The notes under the pieces: model-generated
Seen by the model: only the letters and a program-made list of their open reading frames with translations
Told to the model about the DNA's origin: nothing
The model's database searches: none
Made by a program: the position numbers and the translations under genes
In this document: in pieces, positions 1 through 12,300 of the stretch
Layout of the letters: each line of letters opens with the position of its first letter
Numbering within the stretch: position 1 is the first letter of the stretch
Assembly: GCA_015680685.1 (NCBI GenBank)
Contig: MNCI01034752.1
Span: 82,534-146,533, forward strand
Reading direction: 5' to 3'
DNA: 64,000 bases
Source: Gnetum montanum
Lineage: Eukaryota > Streptophyta > Gnetopsida > Gnetales > Gnetaceae

Positions 1-75
1 ATCTATATTCACATTTCTATCAAAAATACTAGCAATTAACTCTCCTCTTAATTTGAGAGCTCTATCTTTCACCAT
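1..75 (-). pseudogene. C-terminal piece of coiled-coil accessory ORF (E6), cut off by E1
   Basis: Read on the minus strand, this segment is open with no stop and continues the frame that leaves the right flank of E1 at 20622. The rejoined reading contains a stretch beginning SMVKDRALKLRGEL. The second copy of this family on the plus strand near 59160 has MVKDIAPKYKGES at the equivalent place. That match, together with the perfect ACCAT duplication around E1, shows that E1 landed inside this ORF. The rest of the ORF and any LTR behind it lie left of the window. Function unknown; see the entry at 20622-22010. Confidence 0.6.
71..75. repeat. Target site duplication of E1 (left copy, ACCAT)
   Basis: ACCAT at 71-75 is repeated exactly at 20622-20626, directly outside the two E1 LTRs. 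Five bases is the usual gypsy duplication length, so the element ends are well fixed. Confidence 0.9.
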
Positions 76-950
76 TGATGAGTGGCAAGGTACCCCTATG
101 CCCAACCATATGAATCACAGGCATTCACATGCGATCCGGTCGAATTCCATAGACTTTAATTACCAAGTATGCTAGAGCTAATAATGAGTTTGTGTTTCCC
201 ATTCATTATCTTCCCAATCTCACTTGCGAAATGCAAGTGTATGATTAAGTGCGATGAAGGCATAAAATTTTTATTATTTTGTGTTTTATCAATTGATCAC
301 CTAAAATAAGAATAAAAATGAGAGTAATTAAGTGCTAAGAGAACTATTGTCTAATCTAGCCTAACATAAGTAACCATCCCCACTTTTCAGACACATCCTA
401 AACTTTGTGTAGACACTACTGGGTTGTCAAACGCTAATCATTTCTGAGCTACCAAGTGTCACACATATGTTCAAAGGGGTCATTCTTGTGTATTTTAATT
501 AGTTGATTAATTTATGAAAATCAAAATTAATTGTTGAATGAATATCATTAATGTAAACTGCATGAAATAATGATATGTAAATGCATAAAGAAAGAAAGTC
601 TCAAGTGCTGCAATGCTTGAATCAAAGAGCTCATCTTTATTGCTAACACAATGGTGTGTTCAGGTACATCAATGCTTGAATAAAGATCTAATTACACTTA
701 GACCTCCTAATGCAGGCAGTTGGAAAATATTCTAACTCTCAAATGAACAAACTGCAAGAGTTTCGCTACTTGACTTCAAAAACTACTCTCGAATCGTGTG
801 CCTAAGGGCTGTATTTATAGGCCCAGGAGCAACCTTGCAATATCAAATGCTTGATATCGCATCTTGGACCATGATATCGTGTACCTAATATTGTGTACCT
901 GATATTGCAGTCACTCTGATATCAGAGCTTATAAAAAACATGATTCATCA
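76..950 (-). repeat. E1 3' LTR
   Basis: An 875-bp repeat of 19782-20621, beginning TGATGAGTGG and ending CATGATTCATCA on the plus strand. Near its right end (the U3 on the minus strand) are several GATATC/AATATT motifs between about 842 and 922, the same signature as in the E2, E3 and E4 LTRs. Next to it inward lies a C-run that is a purine tract on the minus strand. Confidence 0.9.
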
Positions 951-959
951 TACCCCCAC
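951..959 (-). other. E1 polypurine tract
   Basis: Plus-strand TACCCCCAC reads GTGGGGGTA on the minus strand, ending directly at the 3' LTR. This is the expected primer for second-strand synthesis. The same TGGGGGTA/TGGGGGGA tract precedes the 3' LTRs of E3 and E2. Confidence 0.85.
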
Positions 960-2947
960 AACTGAATGAAAACTTGTCCTCAAGTACAGAAGAAGAGAAA
1001 CAAGTCCCTTACAAAATATATTAGGAGGTATGGAATGTTTGATTAACATCCAGAGTGACAAAGAGAAAATAGACAAATGCAGAAGTGCCCAAGCATACAT
1101 TATTACAGTTGTGTATAAAATTTGGGTGTTCATGACAATAGGGAAGAACACCCTAAGATCTAATGGACATCCAACCCCTCTTGGCAATAGAAGAATGAGG
1201 GAGAGGTAGAAGAGATCCAATGGTTATGAACAATCTCCCATGAGTGATATTGCTGCATCCTCCCTGGTGAAGATAGTCTTGGTTCCAGTCCATGCTCCCC
1301 ACTGCAATCACAACAAAATCAAGGATTAGTATATAAAGTGTAACACAGTGGCTGAATACCTTGTCTCATCAGTGATTTTATTTAGCTAAGTTGTGATTGT
1401 GGTAGATTGGTTGCTTGATAGTGTTAGTGGGGATATTGAAAAATGGATTAAGTAAGAGAAACGGTCCATAAAATTTAGAAAAAGATTAAAATAAGGAATA
1501 GTGAAAAGAAGGTATAGAAATTCACAATAATAAAAAGAATGAGTTCACTAAAAATAGTTGTGAAGATGCACATAATTGAATGGCATTGATGGGTTAAATA
1601 AAGAAAATTCAATTGTAAAAATGTCTAAGGTTAAAGAACTTAACTTAACCAAACAAAAAGATATGCAAGTGGGTCCTCCACAAAGCAGGCATAGGCCTTT
1701 TATGCCCTTGCATAACTTCAAACCAAGGAGTCTGTGGGCACCATGGATGATTAATGGTTATGGAAGATTAAGTACAAAAACCTAGAAATAATTGACTAAG
1801 AAACTTGACACATCAAACCAGAACCAAATCAAAACATGAAATTGGCAATGATGTGAGGCATGAAAAACATAGATGGATGAGAGAGAGAATGGAATGGAGT
1901 TCCTCATTATGATCACATGAAGTCCCTTGTGGAGTTTGTGATTAAATGACTTGGTAGTGTCCATCCTTAGTCCAGAAAACCAACCACTTTCAGTGACTTT
2001 ACATCGACATTCTAAGACTAGTCCATCCCCTAAGATACAAGAATGCTCTCATAAAATAACCACCATTCCAAATTGGAAAGAAAATAGGAAGTGAGAAAGG
2101 ACCTTAGTTAGAGGAAACAAGACACGTCCCATAACTAGTGCCTGTAGCCCTTTTACTTGGTCTAAGGGGTGTGCTTTGAATTTCCATATTTGTTTTTGAA
2201 TGAAACCACACCATGCAAAGAGCCATGCATTTCTATATTTATTTTGTCCAAGGGGTGTGCTTTGAATTCTCATCTCATCTCTCTCTCTCTCTCTCTTTTG
2301 ATGAGGACCATACCATGTAAGGACTTATTCGACTTCCTATTGTGGAATGACATAGAATAGTGAGGAGTTCATGAGAACACCCCTGCACATAAGAAAATGG
2401 AAAAGCACAAAGAATACTGCATCCCTTTGAAGCCATACTCTGTCCAAACATTTGATTCCTTCCCAATTTCAAAAACTACACAAGTCACTAATTTATTAAG
2501 GTTGCATTAATGAAAAAGGGATTGCACATTTCCAAAACAAAGAAAACCATAGAATGCCTGGATGGGTGGATGATGTGGACTCACTACCTATTACATGAAA
2601 AAAACCATGTCCTAGTCATCAGTAATGACATTCAAAGTTAGAAACCAAACATCAACAATCAAATCACAAATGAAACATACCACCATTGAGTAGCACATTA
2701 CCATTGTACCTAGCACCTTATTAGCAAAAAGAGTAGAGAATTATACCAAACATAAGAAAAAATATAAAAGAAAGTAAACTAGTATTCAAGAAATATTAAA
2801 CATACTAACGGTGGTGTAAAACAAAAAATTAGAAAAGATCAATAACTTGAAAAATAAAAAGATGTAAAATAAAGAATATGAAAACAAAAAGTTATAAAAC
2901 CAAAAATGTGTAAAAAAAATTCAAAGACTAAGGTGCTATGTAAAGTG
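960..2947 (-). other. E1 3' noncoding region between integrase and LTR
   Basis: About 2 kb with no credible coding frame. It matches, in the same element sense, the 3' region of E3 (45873-47840), for instance the stretch near 1660-1760 against E3 near 47070-47150. A CT run lies at about 2275-2297; E2 has AG runs at the equivalent place. Short open frames here are chance or shadows. Confidence 0.75.
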
Positions 2948-4230
2948 TTAGTATGGATGGCCATCTCCCCCATGACTAAGTTGGAAGGGGGAGATCCAAA
3001 AGATTGAGCATGGTTGTCCATTTGGTGAGATGTCTGTAGAGTTGGTTGGCTTGGACTCATGGAAAGGTTTCAGTTGTTGAATGTTAACTAATTGCTTATT
3101 ATCTAGGATGTTAGGTTTATAGATAATCATGGACCCAGATGGAAAATTCTCATCAATAATGTAAGATCCTTCCCACAACATTTGAAATTTGGTTTGTTGA
3201 GGNCAACATTTGAAATTTGATTTGTTGAGGTATGTGTGCAATATTCCAGTAGAAAACCTTGTCTCCTGGTTGAAACTAGACTTTTTTTATTTTGAGGTTA
3301 TGGGGTTTCTTGTTGAGTGCCTTATGCATTCTGTTGGATGATAGGGCCATTAACTAATTTTTTTCTAGCAAATTGAGGTTCATTAATAGTTATTTTTGTG
3401 TTAGACTTAGATCCAGGTCAAGGTCATAGTGTATAGAGCTCGAATTGGATGGGTAGTGTTGGTAGTTTTTTGTACATGAGCTCATAGAGAGAATAACTTA
3501 TGGGAAGCTTCCATGCAGAGAGATACGTCCAAAGGGCATCATTTAATTTGGTGCTCTAGTCTCTTTAGTATTTCCTAATAGTGCATGTTAGAATTTTTGT
3601 AATGTCCTGATTAGTAACCTTAGCTTGACCATTGGCTTGAAGGTGATAAGGTGTTGTGAGTTTGTGCTTAACCCCCAAGCACTGCATAAGTTTTTAGAAG
3701 GTGGCACCTATGAAATGAGTCTCATTGTCAGAAATTAATGCACAAAGCACACCAAACCTATTTATGATATTCTATTGTACAAACAAAGTAGCAGTAGTGG
3801 ATGCACAGTCAGTGATGGTTGTTACTTTTACCACTTAGTGCAATAGTCAAATGCAACTATTATATATTCCTTTTCATTTGACAAAGGTGTGATGGGACCC
3901 ATAAAGTTAATGCTCCAAATATCAAATGGCTTATGAGGTTGAATCCATTGATGTGGCCCCTTGATTCGAGCTATCATTCCACCATCCCTTTGATAATGAT
4001 CACAAGCGCAGACGAAATATCCCTGAAGATTGTTGGTTAGTAATATCCTACCATAAGAATTTTTATGCTGGTGCATCTCCTAGCATAATGGCCCCCACAA
4101 GGGTCTTCATGAGCATCCTAGAGAATGCATAGTTGATCCACGTCAGGGACACACTAGTGTACTAGGCTATCGAGACATACTTTGTAAAGATTTTCATTGA
4201 TTTCCATGAAATGCTTAACCTGGTGAAGAA
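2948..4230 (-). pseudogene. E1 integrase, decayed (gypsy type)
   Basis: The longest open stretch (3828-4076) starts in the zinc-binding region (FVCACDHYQRDGG), runs through the linker and reaches SINFMGPITP. This is the first catalytic block, normally with Asp before FMGP; here it is Asn, a G-to-A change. It continues into EKEYIIVAFDYCTKW. The C-terminal piece (2948-3241) contains KQLVNIQQLKPFHES and ends near 2948. The same C-terminus is seen in E3 (stop at 45872). The segment 3300-3828, which should hold the other two catalytic acidic residues, is too damaged to read. A single N with a duplicated 27-mer interrupts it at 3203. Confidence 0.8.
3203..3203. other. Single N flanked by a 27-bp duplication (assembly scar)
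   Basis: The 27 bases at 3176-3202 are repeated with one mismatch at 3204-3230, with only the N between them. Two other N runs in this window show the same pattern, which suggests contig ends that were abutted rather than overlapped. Confidence 0.75.
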
Positions 4231-5310
4231 ACTGTTGTTTCTTCTGGGTTTCTAGCCCTTGCTGTAGTTCTTGCTTGAGTAGATAAGTGAGAATGATGTC
4301 ATACCATTTTGGTTAACTAGGCATTTGTGCATTAATAGCCCCTACAAGGAGAGATTCGTCAAGAAATTGATTAGATAAGGGGCTTTCTCTCCCCTTGTCA
4401 TTCCATCTTAGCCTTGATAAGTGATCAATGACCACATTTTTCACACCGTTTCAATATACCATTGTGAGATCAAACTCTTGCAAAATCATGAGCCATCATA
4501 TGACATAGGGGCTCACCATTAGTTTATTCATTAAAAATTGGATGGCGCTATGATCTATATGCACAAACACTTTATAGCCAAGCACATAGTGCTTGAACTT
4601 TTCTAATGCAAACACTACTACCATCAACTCCTTTCCCGTAGTGGTGTAGTTCAGCTATGTACTTGTGATACTTTAGCTTGTGTAGTGAATATAATATGAA
4701 TTTTTTTGATCATCCAACTGCATAAGCACTACCCTGAAAGCATAATTTGATGCATCAATTATCACATGAAATGGCCTAAACCAATAAGGTATTTGTAGAA
4801 TTAGGGTTTTAACAAGCTTCTACTTCAGTTGTTGAAATGTTGTTTCACATGTAGTAGTCTAGATAAATGATGCATCTTTCTTTGTTAATTCAACCAACAA
4901 CTTGGCAATTTTGGAAAAGTTCTCGATGAAGCATCGGTAGTACCTAGTATGAACAAGGACTAATCACACTTCTTTAATTATTTCTAGTTGATGGGTTATT
5001 CATTGGATGACCCTTATTTTTTTTAGGGTCCACCTTAATTCCTACTTTTGAGATGTGGTGCCCCAAGACCATGCCTTTCTAGATCATAAGATGACTCTTT
5101 TACCAATTGAGTTGAAGGTTTGTTTCAACACATCTCCTCAACACCTACTCAAGACAGGTCAAGGCTTGCTCAAATGTAGCTCCATAGATAGAAAGGTCAT
5201 CTATGAAATCTAGTTGTGGCGTTACATAGACTGAATGGAATTTGACGATAAGCAAAGGTCCCCCAAGTACTTGTGAAAGTCATCTTTTCTTGGTCCTCTA
5301 GTGCAATTTA
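4231..5310 (-). pseudogene. E1 reverse transcriptase and RNase H, with internal deletions
   Basis: The RNase H part is readable: IDASNYAFRVVLMQ, then LNYTTTGKELMVVVFALEKF and KHYVLGYKVFVHIDHSAIQF, the usual Ty3/gypsy RNase H blocks. The RT part keeps only the palm: TWGTFAYRQIPFSLCNA is followed almost at once by FIDDLSIYGATFEQAL, where FIDD is the YxDD active site. Against E3, about 15 residues are missing between those blocks. The whole RT N-terminus (roughly 0.6 kb in E3, from about 34015 to 34600) is also missing at about 5305-5315. The deletions alone make this RT non-functional. Confidence 0.85.
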
Positions 5311-5815
5311 GATTTGCTTGAGTTCATCCATACTTGCAACATATTCATCCATTAGGCCCTTTGTAGGTTCCATGCACAATGTACTGCTACTAGAATTAGC
5401 TATTAGTGACTGGGTGCCTTCTTGTTTTGTGACTACTACATATAGATATCTTTGGATTTTAGCTTTTGGTGCACATTGCTTGCATATAGGGATAGATGTT
5501 TGTTCTATTGACCATAAATTTTGCACATAATGCACCTTGAATCACTGTACATGATACATGGAACCCTCTTCTTCTTGATCTTTTGAAATTCATTTTCTTT
5601 AGATATCTCTAAGGAAAGATCTCTAATGCCCATTTTGGCATCAACGATGCTTAACCATGCCCTTCCCATAATAATTGGAATGTCCCCCTTATAGTTCTCC
5701 ACCTTGATTACTAGCAAGTCGATAGGATATGATCACCCATAAATAGTGGATATGATGTCTTCTACTAATCCCAATAGAATAGTGATGGACTGGTCTACTA
5801 GCTCTAGCCTGATGT
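5311..5815 (-). pseudogene. E1 protease, distal part, and linker to RT
   Basis: Minus-strand frames give NIRLELVDQSITI, then NYKGDIPIIMGRAWLSIVDA and RDLSLEISKENEF, matching E3 protease at 33310-33550. The linker ends with CMEPTKGLMDEYVASMDE just before the RT deletion. The first part of the same domain lies beyond Copia-1, at 16905. The break comes directly after the KKSNI block, and E3 shows the uninterrupted version. Confidence 0.85.
5811..5815. repeat. Target site duplication of Copia-1 (GATGT / AATGT)
   Basis: GATGT at 5811-5815 and AATGT at 16905-16909 directly flank the two Copia-1 LTRs. They differ by one transition. The site lies inside the E1 protease. Confidence 0.75.
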
Positions 5816-6105
5816 TGTTATATTCAGGAAAAGATAAAGAACCGAAGAAAAAAAAGAACACAGGCAACACACATAGCTTTGTGTGGCATTTAAGCAAGCA
5901 CACCATCGGAAATGCATGAGAATTGTTATTAAATAATTTTTTTAGATACAATTATGGTTATAGGAACATTTTTGGGCCGTTACAGAAGAGAACGGAAATT
6001 GGACCAGAACCACTAACTGCTGGAACTAGTAACTACTGCTAACTATTGCTCATTGCTACTAATTGGTTTTGACCCATGTTGGATCAGTCACCACATAACT
6101 TAACA
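5816..6105 (-). repeat. Copia-1 3' LTR
   Basis: 290 bp, TG...CA ends, direct repeat of 16615-16904 with roughly 29 differences by eye. Confidence 0.93.
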
Positions 6106-6117
6106 GTCTGCCACTTG
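6106..6117 (-). other. Copia-1 polypurine-like tract
   Basis: On the minus strand CAAGTGGCAGAC abuts the 3' LTR start TGTTAAG. Tnt1-like elements typically have a purine-rich tract of the AAGTGGGAGA kind here. The pyrimidines now present look like decay. Confidence 0.6.
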
Positions 6118-6438
6118 GAGACGGATCAAACAAAAAACTCTTACTCCCTTTCTTATTCCATAGATGCTATTAATCCCACAAACAATGCCTCCTCATTGCT
6201 AACCATGGAGGCCTGTTAAGGTTGTGCAAAGTTTCAGCTTAGCAAAGGTGACTACCTTGGTTAACATGTCTACAGGGTTGTTTGAACCAGGAATCTTCCT
6301 CAGCAATAATGTTCCATCATCTATCAATTCTAAAATATGATGATACCTCAGCTGAATGTGTTTGGATTTGGAATGGAAGATTGGATTTTTAGCTAGATGT
6401 GTGGCACTTTGACTATTAGTGAAAAGCTCATTGCTATC

Positions 6439-9180
6439 CTATGTATTATCCAATTCTTTTAGAAGACCCTTCAACCAGATCATCTCTTTTCTAGCTTCTA
6501 AGATAGCCATATATTCTACTTCTGTGGTTGAGAGAGAAATGCTCTGCTGAAGTCGAGACATCCAGCTCATAGCCGTGTTGCCCATGGTAAAGAGACAACC
6601 AGTGGTGCTCTTCCTGCTATCCAAGTCACCTCCCAAATTTGCATCAGAAAAACCTTGTAGAGTAATGCTACTCCTTTTAAAACAAAGTTTCATACCTAAA
6701 GTTCCTTTCAAATATCTTAGGAGCCACTTTATAGCTTCCCAATGCTTCCTTCCTAGATTAGACATAAACCTACTAACAACTCCCACTGCATGAGCTATGT
6801 TTGGCCTAGTACATACCATAGCATACATCAAGCTTCCAATTGCTGAAGCATAAGGTACTTTGGCCATGTGTTTTCTCTCCTCATCTATCTTTGGTGCCTG
6901 CTCCTTGGAGAGATGAACATGGCTTCCCATAGGAGTATTTCTGATCTTGACATCTTGAAGACTAAACTTTTTCAGAAACTTTCCTATGTACTTTTCTTGA
7001 GATAGCTTCAACAATCCCTCTAATCTATCTTTAGATATTCTCATCTCAAATTTTCTTGCCAAATGCTGCTTTAAGCTATTGATCTCCTTCATGCTAGTCC
7101 TTGCAACTAGCATATCATCAACATATAACAACAATATTATATAATAGTCATTAATATTTTTGAAATAGCAGCAGTGATCCATCTTGCTTCGAAAAAATCC
7201 ATTTTTACACATAAATCCATCAAACTTTTTGTACCATTGCCTTGGAGCCTACTTCAACCCATACAAGCTTTTCTTCAGTTTACATACTAGATTTTCCCTT
7301 CCTGGAACTTGGAAGCCTTCTAGTTGTGTCATGTAAATATCTTCTTCGAGGTCATCATGTAGAAATATAGTTTTGACATCTAGCTGCTCTAGATGAAAAT
7401 CATCAGCAGCCACAATACATAGCACTACTCTAATAGTAGTCAACTTTACTACAAGTGAAAAAATTTCTGTGTAGTCAATTCCATTTTTCTGTTGGAAATC
7501 CTTAACTACTAACCTTTCTTTGTATCTTTTGCTGCCATCATGTTCTTCCTTGGCCTTGTACACCCACTTATACTACAATTCCTTCTTTCCTTCTGGCAAC
7601 TCAGTTAGTGTCCATGTCATATTTTTGTGGAGTGACTTCATCTCATCTCTCATAGCCACCTCCCACTCAATACAATTTGTTGCTTGCATTACTTCATCTA
7701 AACATTCTGGTTCCCTAGCATCAGTCAACAATAAGTAATGTAATGAGGGAGAGTACCTTTCTCTAGGCTTTGGTGTTCTTGCAGACCTTCTCAACTGAGG
7801 CTATGGTGTGGTTCTTTCTGCAACGTCATTTTCATTTTTAGCTATCCTGTTTTCAAGATTTTCTTAAGTCCTTCCATCCACATCCCTCTCAGATATCTCT
7901 TCTAGTTTAGCCTTCTCACATTCCTTTTCTTGCTTCCCTGCAATGTTGGATTCTAAACCGAACCTATCCTCGTACACCATGTGTTCATTAAAAATGACAT
8001 CCCTGTGTCTAATAATTTTACTATTTTGATCATCTTAGAAACGATAACCAAAATTATCGGAACCATAGCCAATAAAATAACATTTCTTGGCTTTAGGATC
8101 AAGCTTATCTCTATCATTTGAATCAATATGCATATACGAGACACACCCAAAAATTTTCAAATGTGAAAGATTTACCTCCTTCCCAGTCCATACCTCCTCT
8201 GGTATTCTGAACTCCAATGGAACTGAAGGTGCTCGATTAATGAGGTAGGATGCTGTGTTAACTGCATCTGTCCAAAAGAAATTTGGTAGCCCAGAGTGTA
8301 TTCTCATGCTCCTAGATCTTTCATTAAAGGTTTTGTTCATTTGTTCAGCAACACCGTTTTACTCTAGCATTCTTGGAACTATCTTGATCATCCTAATCCC
8401 ATTTTCTGAACAGAAATTCTTGAATTATTGGCTGTCAAATTCCCCTCCATTATCTGACTTCAGACATTTTATTTTTAAACCAGTTTGATTCTCTACTTTA
8501 GCTTTCAACTTTTTAAAAGTAGCAAACACATCAGATTTATTTTTAAGAAAATAAACCCATACCTTCCTAGTGGAATCGTCAATGAAGGTGACATAATAGC
8601 TTGAGCCTCCAAGAGACTTCACTGGAGCTGGCCCCCATACATCTAAATGCACCAGTTCAAGCTTTTCAGTCTATGATATCCTCCCTATCTTTGAGAAAGT
8701 AACTCATTTTTGCTTCCCATAAACACAATCTTCACACAAGCCAACATCATCACACTTAAACTTTGGTAACTTTTCCTTTGAAGCCAACTACTTCATACCT
8801 TTTTCACTCATGTGCCCAAGTCTTCAGTGCCATAGGACTGGATCACCATCATAGTTGGCAACTGCAACTACATCTTTCTTTGCTGTGCCTCGTGAAACAA
8901 CCAAGTTTCCCTTGGTAATCTTCCATGATCTATCGTCAAATGTTGTTGTATACGCATCGAAATCCATGTGACTCATGGAGATTAAATTTTTCTTAAGTCC
9001 AGAAACATGTCTTACATCTTGCAATTTCCATTGCATCCCTTAGGTGGTCTTTATTTGAACTTCAACCTTCCCCACAATATCCAAAGCTTCATTATCTGCA
9101 AGATAAACCTTTCCAAACTTCCTTGAAACAGAATTGTGTAATAATTCCTTGCATGGTGTGGAGTGGAATGACGCACCTGA
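6439..9180 (-). pseudogene. Copia-1 pol: protease remnant, integrase, RT, RNase H
   Basis: One minus-strand frame runs from 9180 to the stop at 6439. It starts with GASFHSTPCKELL (protease, after the array) and passes the gag-pre-integrase block (WKLQDVRHVSGLKKNLISMS). The integrase has a zinc region (RLGHMSEKGMK, CEDCVYGK) and catalytic blocks [14 protein letters not shown] and NGVAEQMNKTF, so D, D and E are all kept. RT blocks include FHLEQLDVKTIFLHDDL and LLYVDDMLVA (YVDD active site). RNase H follows with GFSDANLGGDLDSRKSTTG and STTEVEYMA. About ten in-frame stops occur, several where relatives have Gln or Trp. Coding content is otherwise remarkably complete, so this is younger than E1. 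Confidence 0.92.
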
Positions 9181-9359
9181 CGCACGAGATCCATCTTAAA
9201 TTTTTAAGTTCCTAAATTTTTTTTCTCTATCTCGTTGTCTTGGAATTGCAGAGCCTTGCCTGACAGCATCTTTCGCTGTTTTTTGGATTCTCACCACTTT
9301 CAGACCTTTCTTTTTTTGGTTAGGTTTTAATCCTTTTGTAGGTTCTTCACGGGTTCTGA

Positions 9360-12300
9360 TTGCGTTGCAGGATTATGCAGACTAAGGCATGTTTCTTCTT
9401 GATCTGTGTCTTGTCAACCACCCTGCTGACATTGGTCTTCTTGGTTGTGGTCTCTTCTAAAGATGTTTTCATCAGTTTCATTGCAACCTCTTGCTATTTC
9501 TTCTCCGGTGGTGTTACAGATCCTTTCTCCGTTGCTGTTGAAGATCTTTGTTCGTTGCTATTTCCAGCCCCCTCATGACATTCTCTGGTGTCAGACCCCT
9601 CATGTCCACCATTCAAACATGAGAGTTCTCCTTTTCCCAAACACCCTTTGGCTTTGCCTTATAGATCCATTTTGTTGAATGTTTCATGTTTGCCTTTGAA
9701 ATACTGTTTGTAATAGTTTTGTTAGTACATCATCCCACCCCCATTTTTCCTTTGACAAATGGGGCCTGCTTAAATTTTATGAGCAGGAGTTTAAATTTTT
9801 GAAGCTGGGACACTATTTATACATGTACTGGCATGCTCATTCCCTTGCCTTTGTAGCTTCGGTTGCCTGGCCTCATTGCCTAAACATACTGATGAGGGGT
9901 GCAAGTCCCCGAAAACGTTTTGTGTCACAACAAGTGTTGTGTAATGCTTGAGCTTTCTATTACTTTCTGTCTAACAGTGTTTCTGTTTTATAGTTTTTGT
10001 AGTATTTCTCTCAGCCCCCCGTTCTTTTCATTGATGCACGAGATCCATCTTAAATTTTTAAATTTTTAAGTCCCTAAATTTTTAAATTTTTAAGTCCCTA
10101 AAATTTTAAGACTCTAAAATTTTAAGGCTCTAAATTTTAAGACTTTGAAATTTTAAGACTCTAAATTTTATGAGCGAGAGTTTAAATTTTTTAAGCTGGA
10201 ACACTATTTATACATGTACTGGCATGCTCATTTCCTTGCCTTTGCAGCTTCGGCTGCCTGGCCGCATTGCCTAAACACACTGATGAGGGGTGTAAGTCCC
10301 TGAAAACGTTTTGTGTCACAACAGACATTGTGCAATGCTTTGAGCTTTCTATTACTTTCTATCTAACAGTGTTTCTGTTTTACAGTTTCTGCAGTATTTC
10401 TCTCAGCCCCCCGTTCTTTTCCTTGATGCACAAGATCCAACTTAAAATTTTAAGACTCTGAAATTTTTCTCTCTATCTCGTTGCCTTGGAATTGCAGATC
10501 CTTGCCAGATAGCGTCTTTCGCTGTCCTTTGGATTCTAACCATTTTCAGATCTTTCGATTTTTGGTTAGGTTTTAATCCTTGTGCAGGTTCTTCACGGGT
10601 TCTGATCGCGTTGTAGGATTATGCGGACCACAACATGTTTCTTCTTGATCTGTGTTTTGACAACCACCCTGCTGATGTTGGTCCTCTTAGTTGTGGTTTC
10701 TTCTGAAGCTATTTTCTTCAGCTGCTCTACAACCTCTGGCTGTTTCTTCTCCGACAGCATTGCAGATCATCTCTCCATTGCTCTTGAAGATCTTTGTTCG
10801 TTACTATTTTCAGCCAGACATCTGCGTTCATGACATTCTCTGGTTGCCTCGCTGCATTGCCTAAACATACTGATAAGGGGTGCAAGTCCCCAAAAACGTT
10901 TTGTGTCACAACAGATGTTGTGCAATGCTTTGAGCTTTCTATTACTTTCTTTCTAACAGTGTTTCTATTTTACAGTTTCTACAGTATTTCTCTTAGCCCC
11001 TTGTTCTTTTCCTTGACGCACGAGATCCAACTTAAAATTTTAAGACTCTAAAATTTTAAGACTCTGAAATTTTATGAGCAGGAGTTTAAATTTTTTAAGC
11101 TGGGACACTATTTATACATGTACTGGCATGCTCATTTCCTTGCCTTTGCAGCTTCGGCTGCCTGGCCGCATTTCCTAAACACACTGATGAGGGGTGTAAG
11201 TCCCTGAAAATGTTTTGTGTCACAACAGACGTTGTGCAATGCTTTGAGCTTTCTGTTACTTTCTATCTAACAATGTTTCTGTTTTACAGTTTTTTCAGTA
11301 TTTCTCTCAGCCCCTCATTCTTTTCCTTGAGGCATGAGATCCAACTTAAAATTTTAAGACTCTGAAATTTTTCTCTGTATCTCGTTGTCTTGGAATTGTA
11401 GATCCTTGCCAGACAGCATCTTTTGCTATCCTTTGGATTCTAACCATTTTTAGATATTTCTATTTGGTTAGGTTTTAATCCTTGTGCAGGTTCTTTACGA
11501 GTTCTGATCGCATTGCAAGATTATGTGGACCACAACATGTTTCTTCTTGATTCGTGTTTTGACAACTGCCCTGCTGACATTGGTCCTCTTAGTTGTGGTT
11601 TCTTCTGAAGCTATTTTCTTCAGCTTCTCCACAACCTCTGGCTGTTTCTTCTCTGACGGCATTGCAGATCATCTCTTCGTTGCTGTTGAAGATCTTTGTT
11701 CGTTACTGTTTTCAGCCAGACATCTGTGTTCATGACATTCTCTGGTGTCGGACCCCTCATGTCCACCATTCAAACATGAGCGTTTCTCTTAACCCTAAAC
11801 ACCCTTCGTCTCTACCTTGTAGATCTGATTTGTTGAATGTTTCATGTTCACCTGTGAAATACTATTTGTAATAGTTTTGTCAGTACATCGTCCCACCCCT
11901 ATTTCGCCCTTAATGAATGGGTCTTGCTTAAATTTTATGAGCGGGAGTTTAAATTTTTTTAAGCTAGGACACTATTTATACATGTACTGGCATGCTTATT
12001 TCCTTGCCTTTGCAGCTTCGGTTGCCTGGCCGCATTGCCTAAACATACTGATGAGGGGTGCAAGTCCCCGAAAACATTTTGTGTCACAACAGATGTTGTG
12101 TAATGCTTTGAGCTTTCTATTACTTTCTTTCTAACAGTGTTTCTATTTTACAGTTTCTACAGTATTTCTCTTAGCCCCCTGTTCTTTTCCTTGACGCACA
12201 AGATCCAACTTAAAATTTTAAGACTCTAAAATTTTATGAGCGGGAGTTTAAATTTTATGAGCGGGAGCTTAAATTTTATGAGTGGGAGTTTAAATTTTAT

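Noticed and set aside
948-1220. 90-codon minus-strand open frame next to the E1 LTR
   Set aside because: Lies over the LTR edge, purine tract and 3' noncoding region; no resemblance to a protein and not kept in E3.
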